This document shows positions 44,371-56,467 of a DNA stretch of 64,000 nucleotides, in pieces. The position numbers were made by a program, and so were the translations under genes. Under the pieces are notes generated by a model. It was not told the origin of the DNA. It ran no database searches and saw nothing but the letters and a program-made list of their open reading frames with translations. Each line of letters starts with the position of its first letter. Position 1 is the stretch's first letter. Where the stretch lies: contig NC_088777.1 in assembly GCF_954871325.1 (NCBI RefSeq), positions 21,987,366 to 22,051,365 of the forward strand, written 5' to 3'. The DNA comes from Gordionus sp. m RMFG-2023 (taxonomy: Eukaryota; Nematomorpha; Gordioida; Chordodea; Parachordodidae).

Positions 44371-44490
44371 CTAATTCCATTCTCTAGAATATTTAGCAAT
44401 TTACTAATTGGCTTGAAGAAGAATATAGAACTAATTCCATTCTCTATAATATTTAGCAATTTACTAATTGGCTTGAAGAAGAATATAGAA
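44371..44490 (+). repeat. 60-bp in-frame tandem duplication
   Basis: CTAATTCCATTCTCTA(G/T)AAT to GCTTGAAGAAGAATATAGAA occurs twice back to back (44371-44430, 44431-44490) with a single difference. It adds 20 residues without a frame change in the linker before the hATC domain of the transposase pseudogene. The near-identity indicates a recent event. Confidence 0.9.
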
Positions 44491-44951
44491 AATTTCATCT
44501 ATCATAGTGATTATAGTCAGACAGAGGAGAAGAATTTATTATATGAAAGAAGGTTGCAATGGAGATTTTTTAACCAAATGTAATATAAAATGCAAACAAT
44601 GTTTCATATGTGTATATGAGACGTTATGCCGATATAATATGCATACATCTGCATATACAAATTTATATATAGTATATGAATATCTACTTACTTTATCTTT
44701 TTCACAAGTAAATTGTGAACGAACTTTTAGCAAATTAAAAATAATTAAAAATAGACTGCGAGCAAATATTGGGCAGGATTATTTAGAAGTTTTTTAATGA
44801 TGTCGGTTAGGAAATTATTAGAAGAAATAAAATTAAGTGAGATTTTGAATATCTGCGCAAATGTTCACCATTAATAAGAAAATTGTTAAGCTAACCTTGA
44901 TAGAAATTTAACCTTAATCATAATTTCAAGCTAATCCTTTTCTTTCTAAAT

Positions 44952-46804
44952 TGGTGTTGTTAAAGTTACTTTTGAAACATAACTAGTTACAGTTACTAGT
45001 TACATTGGCTACTAGTTATTAGTTACAGTTATTTTTCAAAAGTAACTAGTCACATAATAAGTTACTTTATACATCATTCATATAATACATTTATTTACTG
45101 AACGAATTTATTTACTGAACGAATTTATTTAATATAAAAAAATTATGATATACAAATTATAATCATTTGTTTAAAAAAAATATACAATTTATTTATATAA
45201 AAAAATAAGTAAACCGAAAAAAATATCGGAAAATAGAATATTTATATTTACATCGAATAAAAATATCCTATATTTGCATTAAAAAAAAAATATTAAGTTT
45301 TCATAAAAATTTGACTTTAATAAATGTTTATTTGCTTTTAACAACAATTGGATTTCGAAATTTTTATCTAGAAGACGCGCTCATTTCTCTCCAAAGAGAC
45401 TGAATAAACGCTCTACAGGAGCACTTGATGTAATAACAACATTATATTTAATAAAGAGTATTTTTAAATTTGAAAAATCCTCATATAAAGATAATGTGCT
45501 GTTATTGGGTTTAATATAATTTTCAATAAATTCATCATTATCAATAATATTTTGACGCTTTAAATCAAAAAATCCAACTACATCTAATGATGTTTGTTGC
45601 GAACATGAGCCTTTGTGTTAGATTCACCGCGAGGTATTAAAGTATATATTATATTTAAAATTTCTATCTTTTTTGATCTATTCGAGTAATGTTTCATCTA
45701 AATGTTTTATATAGGCACTGAGAAAAATGTTTTTTAGACCAAAATTTTTTTAAATTTAATGAGATAAGATTAATTAAGTTACAAAAAGTATGATCTGGTT
45801 ACAAATTTTAAACCAAATTGATATAATTATTCTGATTCCTAGGTACTTAAAATCTAAAAATATATTTAATATTAAATTTAATTAATTTTTAGTTGAAATA
45901 TACTTAGGTTTTTATCAACCTATTTTAATTGAAATGCTTAGAGAGATTATTGCTAAATATAGTGGAGAAAAAACACTTATTTATTCTTACAATGAATTAA
46001 TTTAACCTATAATTAGTTGATGTTATAATTTCTGTTTAATAATAGGTTTCATCAAGTTAAATTGGTCACTTCCAAGTAGAATTTCAATGTGAGATATATT
46101 TAATAAGGTGATTAAAGAAAATAAATAATACATAAGGAATTGAGTTAATTATAAAGCTTAGGTTTAGATGGGAGAAAAAAGGGAAACTTAATTTAGATTT
46201 GATATTGCTACCTAGTTTGTTCTATTTAAATTAATAAGATTTATTAGGTTATATTGGTCACTTCCAGGTAAAAGTTTGGTCCAGAATTAAGAAACATCTC
46301 TTGACCAATCATCCATACAACACTTCTTCATTTCAACAGACTTTTGTTCCATATATGGATACTAGTATCAAAAAAATTATCATGAAATTAATTTACTTAA
46401 GATATCCTTGTACATTTAATATTATTATGTACCACATCGCTTTCATTATCATAATAAACTAATCCGATTGTAAATTATTTTAGTAGATGTTGCATGGTAT
46501 TTTTGAAATCCTCCAGTATTAAAAAAAAAAGGTTTATTTATTAGGATGGAAATGAAAATCTATTAATTCACATTTACATAATTGAAAAAAATAAATTTTA
46601 TTTAAAATAAATTTATCGCAACATATTAAAAATAAAATGAATTATTTGAATATATTATTTAGATTTATACATACATATTTTTAAAAGTAACTAGGGCAGT
46701 TATATTGGTAAAAATATTACTAGTTACAATTTTTAAAATATAACTAGTTACAGTTATTTTTTAGCAGAAATGTAACTAGTTATAGGCAACTAGTTACAAC
46801 ACTA
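44952..46804 (-). mobile_element. hAT element with TAGTTAC subterminal repeats
   Basis: The ends are TGGTGTTGTTAAAGTTAC and, on the complement, TAGTGTTGTAACTAGTTGC. The flanking TTCTAAAT (44944-44951) and TTTTAAAT (46805-46812) match at 7 of 8. TAGTTAC/GTAACTAG is repeated many times within the first 110 and last 130 bp. On the minus strand near 45478-45370 a hATC segment reads NVVITSSAPVERLFSLFGEK, followed by a stop. The rest of the transposase is decayed. It is 1.85 kb long. Confidence 0.9.
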
Positions 46805-46812
46805 TTTTAAAT

Positions 46813-49800
46813 GTTCAAAACCGATTTATAAGTAAAGGTTTGATAATTTCATATAATATTCATATTCTAATACTGCTTCTTTTTCTGTTTTGGTAATATA
46901 CGATTTTTATATGTTGGACCTTAAATTTTAATACAATTATCAATATTCATATTTTACGATATTATTTTATTTTAGCAATATAAAAAGAAAAATTATTTTC
47001 ATTTTGTCTCACTCCTATACTTCAATTTTTTAAGACCAAACCTTTTGTGGCAGATGTGAGATTTAGTCAAATGCTATCGAGCTGTGCGCAACGATATATT
47101 ATTATTGCATCAAGCTCACTATAAGCAGACCATTGCATTATCAATAGTTTACATATTTCAGTTTTTTTTAAAATATATTACATTTTATATTATTAAATTT
47201 CATTTATTATAAAAATATACCAGAGCTTTTATTAAATTCTTATCAATATTTTATTTTTTTGTTCTATAAATATTTTGTTAACTGATTTTTTTATCAGCTT
47301 TCAATATAAATAAAAAATAAAAATATATATAAAACAGTTAAGATTTAGTAAATATATCACAAGAAATAAAGAATTATGATATAAAATTAATCCTAAAATA
47401 TAAAAAATATGGGAAGATTATTGTAAATCATTTATTTATTACGGATTGGCTTGTTGTCGGCCATTAAATGAATGAAATTATATATGTAATAATCACAAAA
47501 GTTCATAAATTAACGAAAAATATTTCATACAACTCAAAGGACGAATAATTTTTTTAAATGGATCATTAAATATTAAAAAGTTAAAAATTATTTTAAATTT
47601 TAATATAGCTATGTAGATTTCAAATAAAATTTTATAATTCCAGGCCGCAGGCCGGGTAAAAGCGGGCTGTAGTTAGGAGTTGGGGGGCTCCTCTCTTAGA
47701 AATCTCTCACGGGGCCTTTAGTCTCCCAATCTGCCCCTGAATTTAATCACTATCTTTAATGATTTTATAAATTATTACTTAACTATCTACATGTTAAAAG
47801 GATTTTTCAAATTTAATCATTCCTGATGTTTAATAAACTTAATTAGGGCTGTTCATGATTGGTATTTAGGATTTATGCTAAAAATCAAAATCTCTCCTGA
47901 AGATCCTTATTTTTTTATGCCCAAAATGTATATTAAATTAACCAAAATTAAGTTTCAATTTTTATATATAATTAGCTTTAATTTATCAGTATTATGATAT
48001 TTTGAACAATAAAACGATAAAATTATTCTATACGTATTATTATTAATAAATAAAAATGCATTTCAATTTATTATGGCCTAAAAACACCGATGGTTTTGAA
48101 GCTCCTTGAAGTGGTTTGCCTCACCCCGCTATTGGGACTTGTTGGACAATATTTTCACTTTTACAAAAAATAAAATTTAAAAAAATGGTTAAACTCTTAA
48201 AATTTTTTATAAGGCACCTTTTTAGAGTATAGTTTTAGATATCTATTTTTATTATTTTTTATATTATCTAAAAAAATACAGGGGCTATAACCAATTTTGT
48301 AAAAATCGGTTCGACTAATCCCAATCTCCCCTACCTTTTTAAGCGCTATAAAATGTTATAAAATTATTTGTATTTTTTCTTTTTTATATGATGACTAGGA
48401 TTTTCATCATCACCAATATGTTTAAAAAAATGTCCAATGATAGATATTACGCCACTAGAAATTTGAAAATAATAGATAAATATTCGGCAAGGAAAACTTG
48501 AAATCGAAATTAATTGATAAAATAACTTAGTAAATGAATGTGATTAACTAAATATATATTTAAAAAGAAAGAGATATGAATAAATATTATAAAATATATA
48601 TTAATATAAACCATAATATTTTTGAAAAATATATCCGGCATCTGCATTTTTTAGCTGCCCCCCCCCCACGCTGCGTACGCGCCTGATTGCAGATTTAATC
48701 CACTCTTCACCTTTCTTGCTTATTATGCCTTCTTGCATATTATGCAGAGCAACTCACCATTAGTTTTCTTTAGATTTTTCTTTTTATTGTTTTTTATTGT
48801 TTTTTTTAGTATTTGTTAATTTATGTTTTTACATGGTGATGAGGTAAAGATTTTTGATTTCTTTTTCCTGTTGTCTATTTTGTTATATTATTACTATATA
48901 AAATTGGATGAGAATAGATTGTGAATTAATATTATTATTGGACTGGTTACATGATGGAAGTGGTAGACATAGGCTAGGAGTAGAATTTGAATCATTAATC
49001 TTTTAAAATGTCCTCATGAGCTTTGGTGAATATTAACCTATTTGAACTGCATCCCATGCAAAGTTTATATGTATTTATTCATTGCTCTTTTTAAGGTTGT
49101 TCTAGAAATATTAAATTTAGTAGCTATTTACAATGTTGATCTTCAATTAATGATTATATCATCAATTGTCTGTATAATTTGTTCATCACATGATTTAGAC
49201 TAAATATTGTTTAGCGCGAGCTTAATTATGGCTAGTCAATGCATGGCCAGACAATACTCACCTGCCAATTGTTATTAAACGCCTTTAAATGTCTATTTAA
49301 TAAAACTTTTAAAGTCTAATTTTTTGTGTGAATAATGCGAAATGGCTAAGGATAATATATATAAAATATCAATAATCTAAATTAGTAATTTTTTCATCAA
49401 ACAAATAAATGTGTAACGTGATTTTTCCAGAAAGGGTACTAAAAACAGTTTATTTAAAATATTTTTTTATTGGATTGCTCTATTCAATAAATGAACTTAG
49501 ATAATGTACATATAATAAATATACACATTTTGATAAATTTTGAGAGAAATAGGTCCAATAGATAGTAATTTAAAAGGTGATGACCAGTCTTCAACCATAC
49601 TCATTTATGGCACATTTCCCCATACACTGAATATAGAAATAGTTAACATATTGCAACTTGATTAGTATAGGGTTTTAAAATAACACATTTACTTTTAAAA
49701 ACTTGAAAGAAAAGAGAAAAATATTATTTTTAAAAAAATTTAACCTTAAATTAAAACTTATAATTATTTTTTAATTTTACGACAATTTTAATTTTAAACT

Positions 49801-51439
49801 TATTCAAACCAAATATTTTAGCTGGCTAAAAATCGTTTGGACAAAGTTTTAGCCGAAAACTATCATTCTGGCTTTTCGGAGTTATTCTTAAAAAGATAGA
49901 GGATTTTGGAATAAATTAATATAAATTAAAACGCCTTAATGTTAACGGATTTTCTCCGGCAAGCGCCTGAAGATTGAACCGAGTAAGCCTGTATTTAGCC
50001 ATTACCTAATTATGGGATTTACACAAACTATATTAACATGAAAGCAAGATAAAATGAAAGTAAATTAGAATGAAAGTATATTAAAATGAAAGTAAAGTAT
50101 ATATATATATATATATTCTTTACCTTTTTCCTTTATGAAGTATTAATTATAGATTTTTTTGCCTTTTCACTAATTTATGAATCTTTTCTTCTACAATATA
50201 TCTTTATTTAACAAATTTCATAACAAAAATCAGTCATCGTATATACATAAAATTTTTCTTTTTTAAAACAAAAATGAACCTCTTTTTCTTTTGTTGCCAC
50301 TGTATTTTTCTTTTTCCACAAAAATAAACAAAATACATGGTTAACAACAGGTTCGTAAATATATATATATATTAATTATAATCATTTAAAATAGAATGAA
50401 TTTTTATCATTCTAATACAACATATATAAAAGTGTAAACTGAAGATTTTATATATTTTGACTTCAGAATAGGCAGGATAAAAAGAAGCTTGTTTATAACA
50501 GCCCCCCCCCTCCCCATCATAAATATAAACGATTCAAAAGTATTCTAAATATCCAAATCAAGCTCAATTTAGCCAAATTTATAAACTAATGTTATCAAAT
50601 GTACTTGTCTAAGATACATTTCTAAAATTAGAAAAAAATCTATAGCGATGAAATTAATCAAATCACCAGAAATCGTATCTAATTCCTAACTAGGATGGTA
50701 AAGCTGAAAATAATCGCAACCAATATAATAACTCATTATCCTATTTTTTTGGTATCTCTAAGTCTAACGTGATCCTGTTTAAAATTTTTAACCCTAATCC
50801 CAGAAAATAACATCACATTTTGTTATTTCTATACTATTATTTTTATTTGAATTATTTGGAATAACATTATTCATCTGAACCCTGAGTCTAAACCATAGGT
50901 CTGAACCCCGGGCTGGACTCCAGAGCAGGACTGCGCACCAAATTGGGTCATAAAATTTACGACCAACCAAATTAACACTACTATAGATGCATATTAATAA
51001 ATGCTATATTAAGATAAAAAACCTTATAGTCAATTTAATTTTAAAATGAGATTAAGTGATTTGCCAAGCCTCCCCTATTTACCTTTTTATAGATATTTTA
51101 CCTTACCTTATTTCCTAAAACCCTATGCTTTTTACCCTTGGACATAAAACCTAAAGCAGTCTAACAGTCTTATTGTACCTAAATAAACTACAAGTTTCTA
51201 TTTCCACTTTTTTAAAATCACTTTTTCGCAGTTTTCAAAAAGTATATAAAAAATTCTAAAAAATGGATTTGTCATAGATTAGTTATATTTAATATATTAA
51301 AAAAAATTGTCTAAATATCCTATAAGAGACCATGGTGTTTTTAAAATCGCTTTAAAAAAAATTAGTCGTAGTGGCCATACAACCCAATAATATTCAGGTG
51401 CTGATATTTTAAAAAATTAACTTTAAATACTCTTGTTGT
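46813..51439. other. Gene-poor AT-rich region with C-run element ends
   Basis: No gene recognised on either strand. GC-rich patches stand out: 47642-47740 (CCAGGCCGCAGGCCGGG...), and 48655-48690, whose complement reads CAGGCGCGTACGCAGCGTGG followed by a G run, resembling a hAT-type end. A nine-C run lies at 50502-50510 and an AT dinucleotide run near 50099-50116. GGCTGGACTCCAGAGCAGGA near 50921 is another GC-rich island. Confidence 0.4.
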
Positions 51440-51552
51440 TATATTCCAGTAGTTACAGTTAATCCTATTAGCAAAAGAAACTAGTATTTTTTGTAAAAAT
51501 GTAATTAGTACAGGCAACTAATTACTTGTAATTATTTACTTTATCAACACTA
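51440..51552. mobile_element. Relic end of a TAGTTAC-type hAT element
   Basis: The segment ends TTTATCAACACTA with AACTAATTAC, GTAATTAG and AGTTACAG motifs, matching the right end of the element at 44952-46804 (TATAGGCAACTAGTTACAAC versus TACAGGCAACTAATTACTTG). The left end is missing. Confidence 0.65.
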
Positions 51553-51920
51553 ATTTTTCTGATGTTTATAAATGTTTTTTTCTAGAATAGCACAAATAGT
51601 TTTTTCCTTCAGAGTTTAGAATTTTTCCGCTGTTGAAGTATCATAGTATTATTTCAACAGTCCAATAAAAATAAATTAAGATTGGATTGGACAAAAACTA
51701 AATTTCGGATCGGACTCGCTCCTTAAAAGACATTCGAATTGGAGCGGGACAAAATTTAAAATTTTCTCAGATCGGGTTGTCCCTAAAAAATGTAAGCCAA
51801 TAGGACCATAATTTTTATTATAAATATTTAAAATTTAAAAATTAGAATTTATCATAATTGATATTTAAAAAAATTTATTGAGGATGATGTTATATAAAAA
51901 AATGTAACACTTTTCAAAAA

Positions 51921-52582
51921 CAGGGACCCGGAGTGAATCAGAATGAACCGCTATCTGAACCGTAACCGTAATCGACCGATGTAATTTTTTTTTGGAGTTA
52001 AGAGAACCTTTATTTAAAAATTTAAATTGGTTTGAACCGGTTTCAACCAAAATAAAATAAATAATTTTACCTTTTATTACATTCTTTTCCTTGTGGTGTA
52101 CATATTTTACCATATCTACGTCGTTATTTATAATTATTAAATGATCAAAATATTTGTTTAATATCCATAAGAAGTATGTATTAATTTTTCACTATGACTT
52201 AAATTGTTTCCGCAATCTTTTAACTGCTTCATATAGTCTATTTCCTATATTTTAGTATGCAAAATATTTAAATAACCAATTTTTGATTTAGTGGTATTTA
52301 ATTAATCTAAAAAATCATCAGTTTTTATATATCGGGAATGATTAACTTAAGTGATGGTAAAAATTTTAATAAATAATATTTATAATTAAAACCATTATAC
52401 GATGGTGTTGGTATAATTTAGAAAAAAAATTCTAATCGTAATGAACCTTTACAATTAGTTGAATCGAACCAAAACTTTAAAAATTTTCCTTAAGAACCGT
52501 AACCGAACCGTAACCATTATAATTTTTTACATATTGAACCGTAATCAAACTGAAACATTATAAATGTAGTTTCAGGTCCCTG
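51921..52582. mobile_element. hAT-type MITE with CAGGGACC ends and GAACCG repeats
   Basis: The ends are CAGGGACCCGGAGTGAA and, on the complement, CAGGGACCTGAAACTAC. Many (G)AACCG(T)AACCG motifs lie within 120 bp of each end. Flanking 8-mers (TTCAAAAA, TTTAAAAC) match only partly. The GAACCG subterminal motif is shared with the ends of the 5797-9798 element, suggesting a related lineage. No transposase frame is visible. Confidence 0.7.
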
Positions 52583-52953
52583 TTTAAAACATAAATTTAC
52601 TATCCGAATTATCACCTGTTATCTGGCTGTCATATATTAAATATAATAATTGTAATAAATATATTTTTACATGAATTATGATTTTATTCAATTTTGTTGA
52701 GAATCTTTTAATCAAATCTTTTTTGATTTAAAATTTTTAAAAATCTTAAACGAAATAAAGCCATATTTTATTTTATACACATCAAAATAAAATAAATAAG
52801 ATAATTAGAAATTATCATAAAAAGTTATGTATAATAAAGAAAATTATTGCACATCATTTATTTTATATTATAACTTATATATATTGATTATTGTATTGTA
52901 ATAAGTTATAAAATAAATTTGATTATATTAAATTATTTTTAGAATTAAGGTGC
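52583..52953. other. 3' flank of the Scratch-like gene
   Basis: AT-rich with no other feature. TTTATT-type polyadenylation signals on the minus strand are plentiful but not distinctive. Confidence 0.3.
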
Positions 52954-53170
52954 TTAACTACAAGATCTTTCGTGCTTATACAAATAACTTCTGAGGGCGA
53001 ATGATTTGTTGCAATTACTACAGGAATAAGGCTTGACCCCTGAATGGGTTTGAGTATGCGCCCTAAAATTGCTTTTATCGGTAAAAGATTTATGACATAC
53101 GACACAATTAAAAGGTTTTTCCCCAGTGTGAGTTCGCATATGACATTGCAATAACCAAGTTCGGGAAAAT
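52954..53170 (-). CDS. scrt: Scratch-like C2H2 zinc-finger gene, last exon
   Basis: The exon starts after CCCAATAG (phase 2) and ends at a stop at 52954. It encodes the second half of one finger ([20 protein letters not shown]), a complete finger ([21 protein letters not shown]) and a last finger with the C-terminal signature [18 protein letters not shown]. The FSRxWLLQxH motif is diagnostic of the Snail superfamily. KSFALxSYLxKH at the end is the Scratch type; Snail proteins have TFSRMSLLHKH. The linker TGEKPF is conserved. Such proteins are nuclear E-box-binding repressors in neural development. WLLQGH has become WLLQCH and SRPW has become SRTW, so the protein is diverged. The symbol is by family resemblance. 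Confidence 0.85.
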
Positions 53171-53649
53171 CTATTGGGAATTCAAAAAAATAAAATAATA
53201 TTATTATACTTTAAATATATATATAATTATCTATATACTCATCATACTTTTATTAATAATTTAATAACGACCTTTACAATGGGGGAAGGGGGTAGAGTGC
53301 GGGTTTAATCTGGGTGAAGGGTATTTTGGATAGGGGGTATTTTGATTTTGTCTGAATTTAGTCATACGGGGAAGGGTGGGTATTTTCAGGCGCATGCACA
53401 GGAAATTACTTGGGGGGGGGGGTATTTTTTTACAATTATTCTAAGAATCATTTAACAATACATCTTAAGTTTCAGAAATTTAAATTTGACAATGTATTAT
53501 ACACAAATTCAAATATAAATTAATGATAAATAAATGGGGGAAAATATATTTAAGAAGCATTAAATTCATGAGCTAATTTTTCAAGTACTGGTGTCACCTC
53601 CTTATGTATATTAAGATGGCTAAGCCATTTAATTTATTTTCAGAGGCAA

Positions 53650-53745
53650 TAGTGTTATTAAGCAGCTAGATTTGAGCCGATTCTTAAAAACGGCGAACAC
53701 AATTTTATACAGAAAAATAATACACAAGCCTGAAGATTTTTCTCA
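53650..53745. mobile_element. MITE of the GTTAAACGGCTC family, copy 3 (left half)
   Basis: TAGTGTTATTAAGCAGCTAG, TTTGAGCCGATTCTTAAAAA and CGGCGAACACAAT match the left arm of the other copies, and ACACAAGCCTGAAGAT matches their interior. The right arm was not found, so the copy is truncated or rearranged. Confidence 0.7.
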
Positions 53746-55057
53746 TAGGTGAGACAAAGAATTGGGCCTCTATTAACAATAGCTAAACTCAGGCAATATT
53801 GTTGCTAAGGAAGAAAATTACTAATGTGTAGAGTTGCCAAAATATATAATTTTAATAATTGGGAAAATAGCATAAATGTGCCTTAAATTATTTCAAGCAT
53901 ATAGCATTCATTGGAAATTAACTACTATATTTTTTTTATACCATAGTTAGTATTCAAATAGCAGTATCACAGGATAAACATCCTCTAAAAATTGGTAATA
54001 TTTTTTTTTCCTCTTTTATTCGGAAGGATTCTGTGGTAATAATTGCAGATTTATAAGTGCTGCCTGATTAATCAAGAACTTTCATTCATTTGAGTCATAA
54101 AAGTGTCCAAGAGGGGGATAAAACGATTTATTTTATGGTTACAGACCTTATATTAATATTGGAACGATGGGCCTGCTTTGTTCCCAGTCGAGGTAGGCAA
54201 ATATTAAATTTATAGACCTCCGCTTTTGACTCAACAATAATTTATGAAATTAGTTATCTATATTTTCCCTAATTCCCTTAAATTCCAATATAATGATTTT
54301 AGCTATTCTCATAGTCTTAATCAAATCGATCTCATTTTTTAAAAATATTTTATTTCGTTTTGCAGGGAAAAGGTTTCAAGTGATTAGGTAAGAAATTTTA
54401 TAATGGTAAATAAATATAACGCCAATGAAATATCGAAATAAATATATTAATTCATTAGTATCGTGGTTATTTTTGATGTTAGTATGATAAATAAACGTAA
54501 ATTTGAATATATATGCCAAAGAGATAGGAATATTGATTATAAAATTAAATTAATAATTACTTTAATATTTTTGAAAAATATTTTAGTCATAATCTAAATT
54601 TTTTGATTGGAGGGGGGGGGCACTGCGTATTCCTCTGATCTATTTGATAGTAATTTTTTTATTTCGTTTATTTAATATTTTTCAATTATACTTACTTCAG
54701 TGCTGCTTCTATATTTTTTCTTTAATTTTAAATTTCATACTAATTTTAGAAATTTTCAAATTTTTTTAATAGTGTACCAAACTATTTGAAGCATTAAACT
54801 ATCTATATAATAGTCAAATTACATATTGTAAGCTTTAGAATTAAATGCTTGGGGCTGCGTCTTAATATGAGATTCAGATTCATATCAAAGTTTTGAAAAT
54901 ATAACTCGATTCAAAATATAAGATTTTTAACTATTTTACTTCTGTATCTATTAAACCAACCGAAAGAACATAATATCTATAAATATCGTAAGATGATAAC
55001 ATTCAAAAATAATCGGAAAAAACATACTTAGACGTAATCGATATTGAATCGCGATTT

Positions 55058-55320
55058 TAAATCGTTTATTTAGGGCGATTTTTAAAATTGAGCCATCGGA
55101 TTTGATAAGCATGTGGAGAGTGCATATACTTTAAATTTAAGACAATTTTACTCTCTTTTGTGTATTATTTCGTTTATATGAAAAATCTATAGAAAAATTA
55201 TTATAAAATATAAGTTTAAGGCAAAATTCTAAAATTTATTGTTGATACTCTTGCATATGCTGGAACGCATTTCCGAAAAAATTCGATTTTAAATATTTAA
55301 AAATGCCCCTTTTGAGAACT
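55058..55320. mobile_element. MITE-like inverted repeat related to 22946-23182
   Basis: The arms carry CGATTTTTAAAATTGAGCC (left) and ATTTAAAAATGCCCCTTTTG (right). The interior GAAAAATCTATAGAAAAATT matches the 22946-23182 copy. The arms are too diverged for exact ends. Confidence 0.4.
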
Positions 55321-55938
55321 GCAAATGGCAAAATTTTCAAGCCAGACCTGATTAAAATTTAATATTTTCCCAAATTGTTCATATTTGTACACGGTATGGT
55401 TTCAATTTTTTAAAAAAATTGTCCAGCCTGGTTTTCTAAAATTAAGTAATATACTCTCATTTAAAGTTATAAAAAACATATCTTACCCCAAAATAGAACA
55501 ATAGGTTATAGTCAATTTTTTTTTTAAATTCATTACTATAAGGAATTTTTTTAGTGTAAAACCAAAACATTTTAATAAAATTTTGGTATAAACGCCATTA
55601 ATTTCCAAAAGCCCCCACACTTTACAAAAAACTTGGAAACGCCTGTTTTGTTTTATAAAATTATTTTAAATTCCAATGGATAATTCTGAGGCCCAGTTAA
55701 TGTTGAAAGGTGCATTTCGCGCACGATTGTTAAATGGTAATTTTTTGAGAATATATTAATATTTAATAGTTCTTGATTTATATACATAACAAACAGGAAT
55801 GCAAAAATGACTTCGTTGTCCCTGTTTATATGCAAATCAGATCCTATAAAAATCGAGAATATATAATTTTTTACTTTTTTGATGCTTTTTAATAGACTAA
55901 GAGAAAAAGTTTATTTAAAAGAATTATACATTATAAAC

Positions 55939-56467
55939 CTTTTGTCGCACACATTACAAACGCATTTCATCTCATGAGTCCTCACGTGCATACTATGAGC
56001 AGAAGTTGACTCGTAATATTTACCACAATATTTGCAATTTTTACCTCTTTTCCGTGATAGGAAATTATTTTCGGTTATGATAAATGGAGAAGAAGTGGGT
56101 TGAGCTCGTGAAAAAGTAATTGGGAAATTGAACTCTGGTTGTTTCTCATTACCATTTGAATTGATATAGGTGTTTTCCACTGTGTTTTTAACATTGTATA
56201 ATTTTATCGAACTTTCAACCTCATTATGAATTTTATTATATTTGAACGATTTTCTAGCTTTGTTGAGCAGATGTTTGGCTCCTAATCGATTGAAGATAGG
56301 AGTTGGTGCGGATTTAATGACAGGTGCTTTTATATTAAATAAATTTTCGTAATGAACCGTTGAATAAATGTGTGGGTAAAGTTTAAGATTATCACACCGT
56401 GAGGTATTGACGAGATTAAAGGGATCGGATTTTAATTTTTTTGATTCGTGTCTAAGGTCTAAAGGTT
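55939..56467 (-). CDS. scrt: Scratch-like zinc-finger gene, upstream exon
   Basis: The exon lies between ACTTTAG| (56468) and AAAAG|GTTTAT (55938), phase 1 in and phase 2 out, open throughout (about 175 codons). It starts with PLDLRHESKKLK; PLDLR resembles the P-x-D-L-S CtBP-binding motif of Snail-type repressors. About 130 residues of unrecognised sequence follow. Then comes one finger, CKYCGKYYESTSAHSMHVRTH, matching the CHVCGKAYVSMPALAMH finger of Scratch, and CNVCDKR, which completes with the next exon. The first of the usual five Scratch fingers is absent, leaving four. The SNAG-encoding first exon was not found. The expected initiator must lie upstream of 56467 or outside the window. 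Confidence 0.8.

Larger units (their letters stand above)
39206..44850 (+). pseudogene. TTF-zinc-finger/DUF4371/hATC transposase, split by a hAT element
   Basis: Plus-strand segments read, in order: a Ser/Thr-rich 148-residue frame (39206-39652) ending LPRNWLSVAIINHEIKAIY; then CSICIAFAGYENLFSKGCSN, the TTF-type finger; AVWNFLKTSSD; MPYRGSDC; TNYDPI/LIDQLNKAI; and RGSLITLLSKTTVSKVIDVI (start of DUF4371). Then come VACKLKLSKKCQ and CDTCGNLEAKNLFGLL at 40580. After the insertion the frame resumes with LATFFNESYKRME, GGTRWWALEKAVF and the hATC domain near 44640-44830 (VNCERTFSKLKIIKNRLR). These are the parts of the ZMYM1-like/hAT5 group. Stops and slips are frequent. Confidence 0.85.
53171..55938 (-). 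other. Intron of the Scratch-like gene (2.77 kb) with element debris
   Basis: The donor GACAAAAG|GTTTAT (55938) and acceptor CCCAATAG (53171) bracket it. This intron interrupts the finger just before FSR.WLLQ, the position I recall for introns of Snail-family genes. Inside are an eleven-G run after CAGGCGCATGCACAGG (53389-53422), a partial GTTAAACGGCTC-type MITE (53650-53745), a nine-G run before CACTGCGTATTCCTCTG (54612-54637) and an inverted-repeat element (55058-55320). Confidence 0.75.

Noticed and set aside
51865-52113. 82-residue minus-strand frame
   Set aside because: It spans the end of a hAT-type MITE, so chance is more likely.
53389-54637. Single element spanning the two G runs in the Scratch intron
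   Set aside because: The ends look alike but the G runs lie in the same, not inverted, orientation and no target duplication matches.
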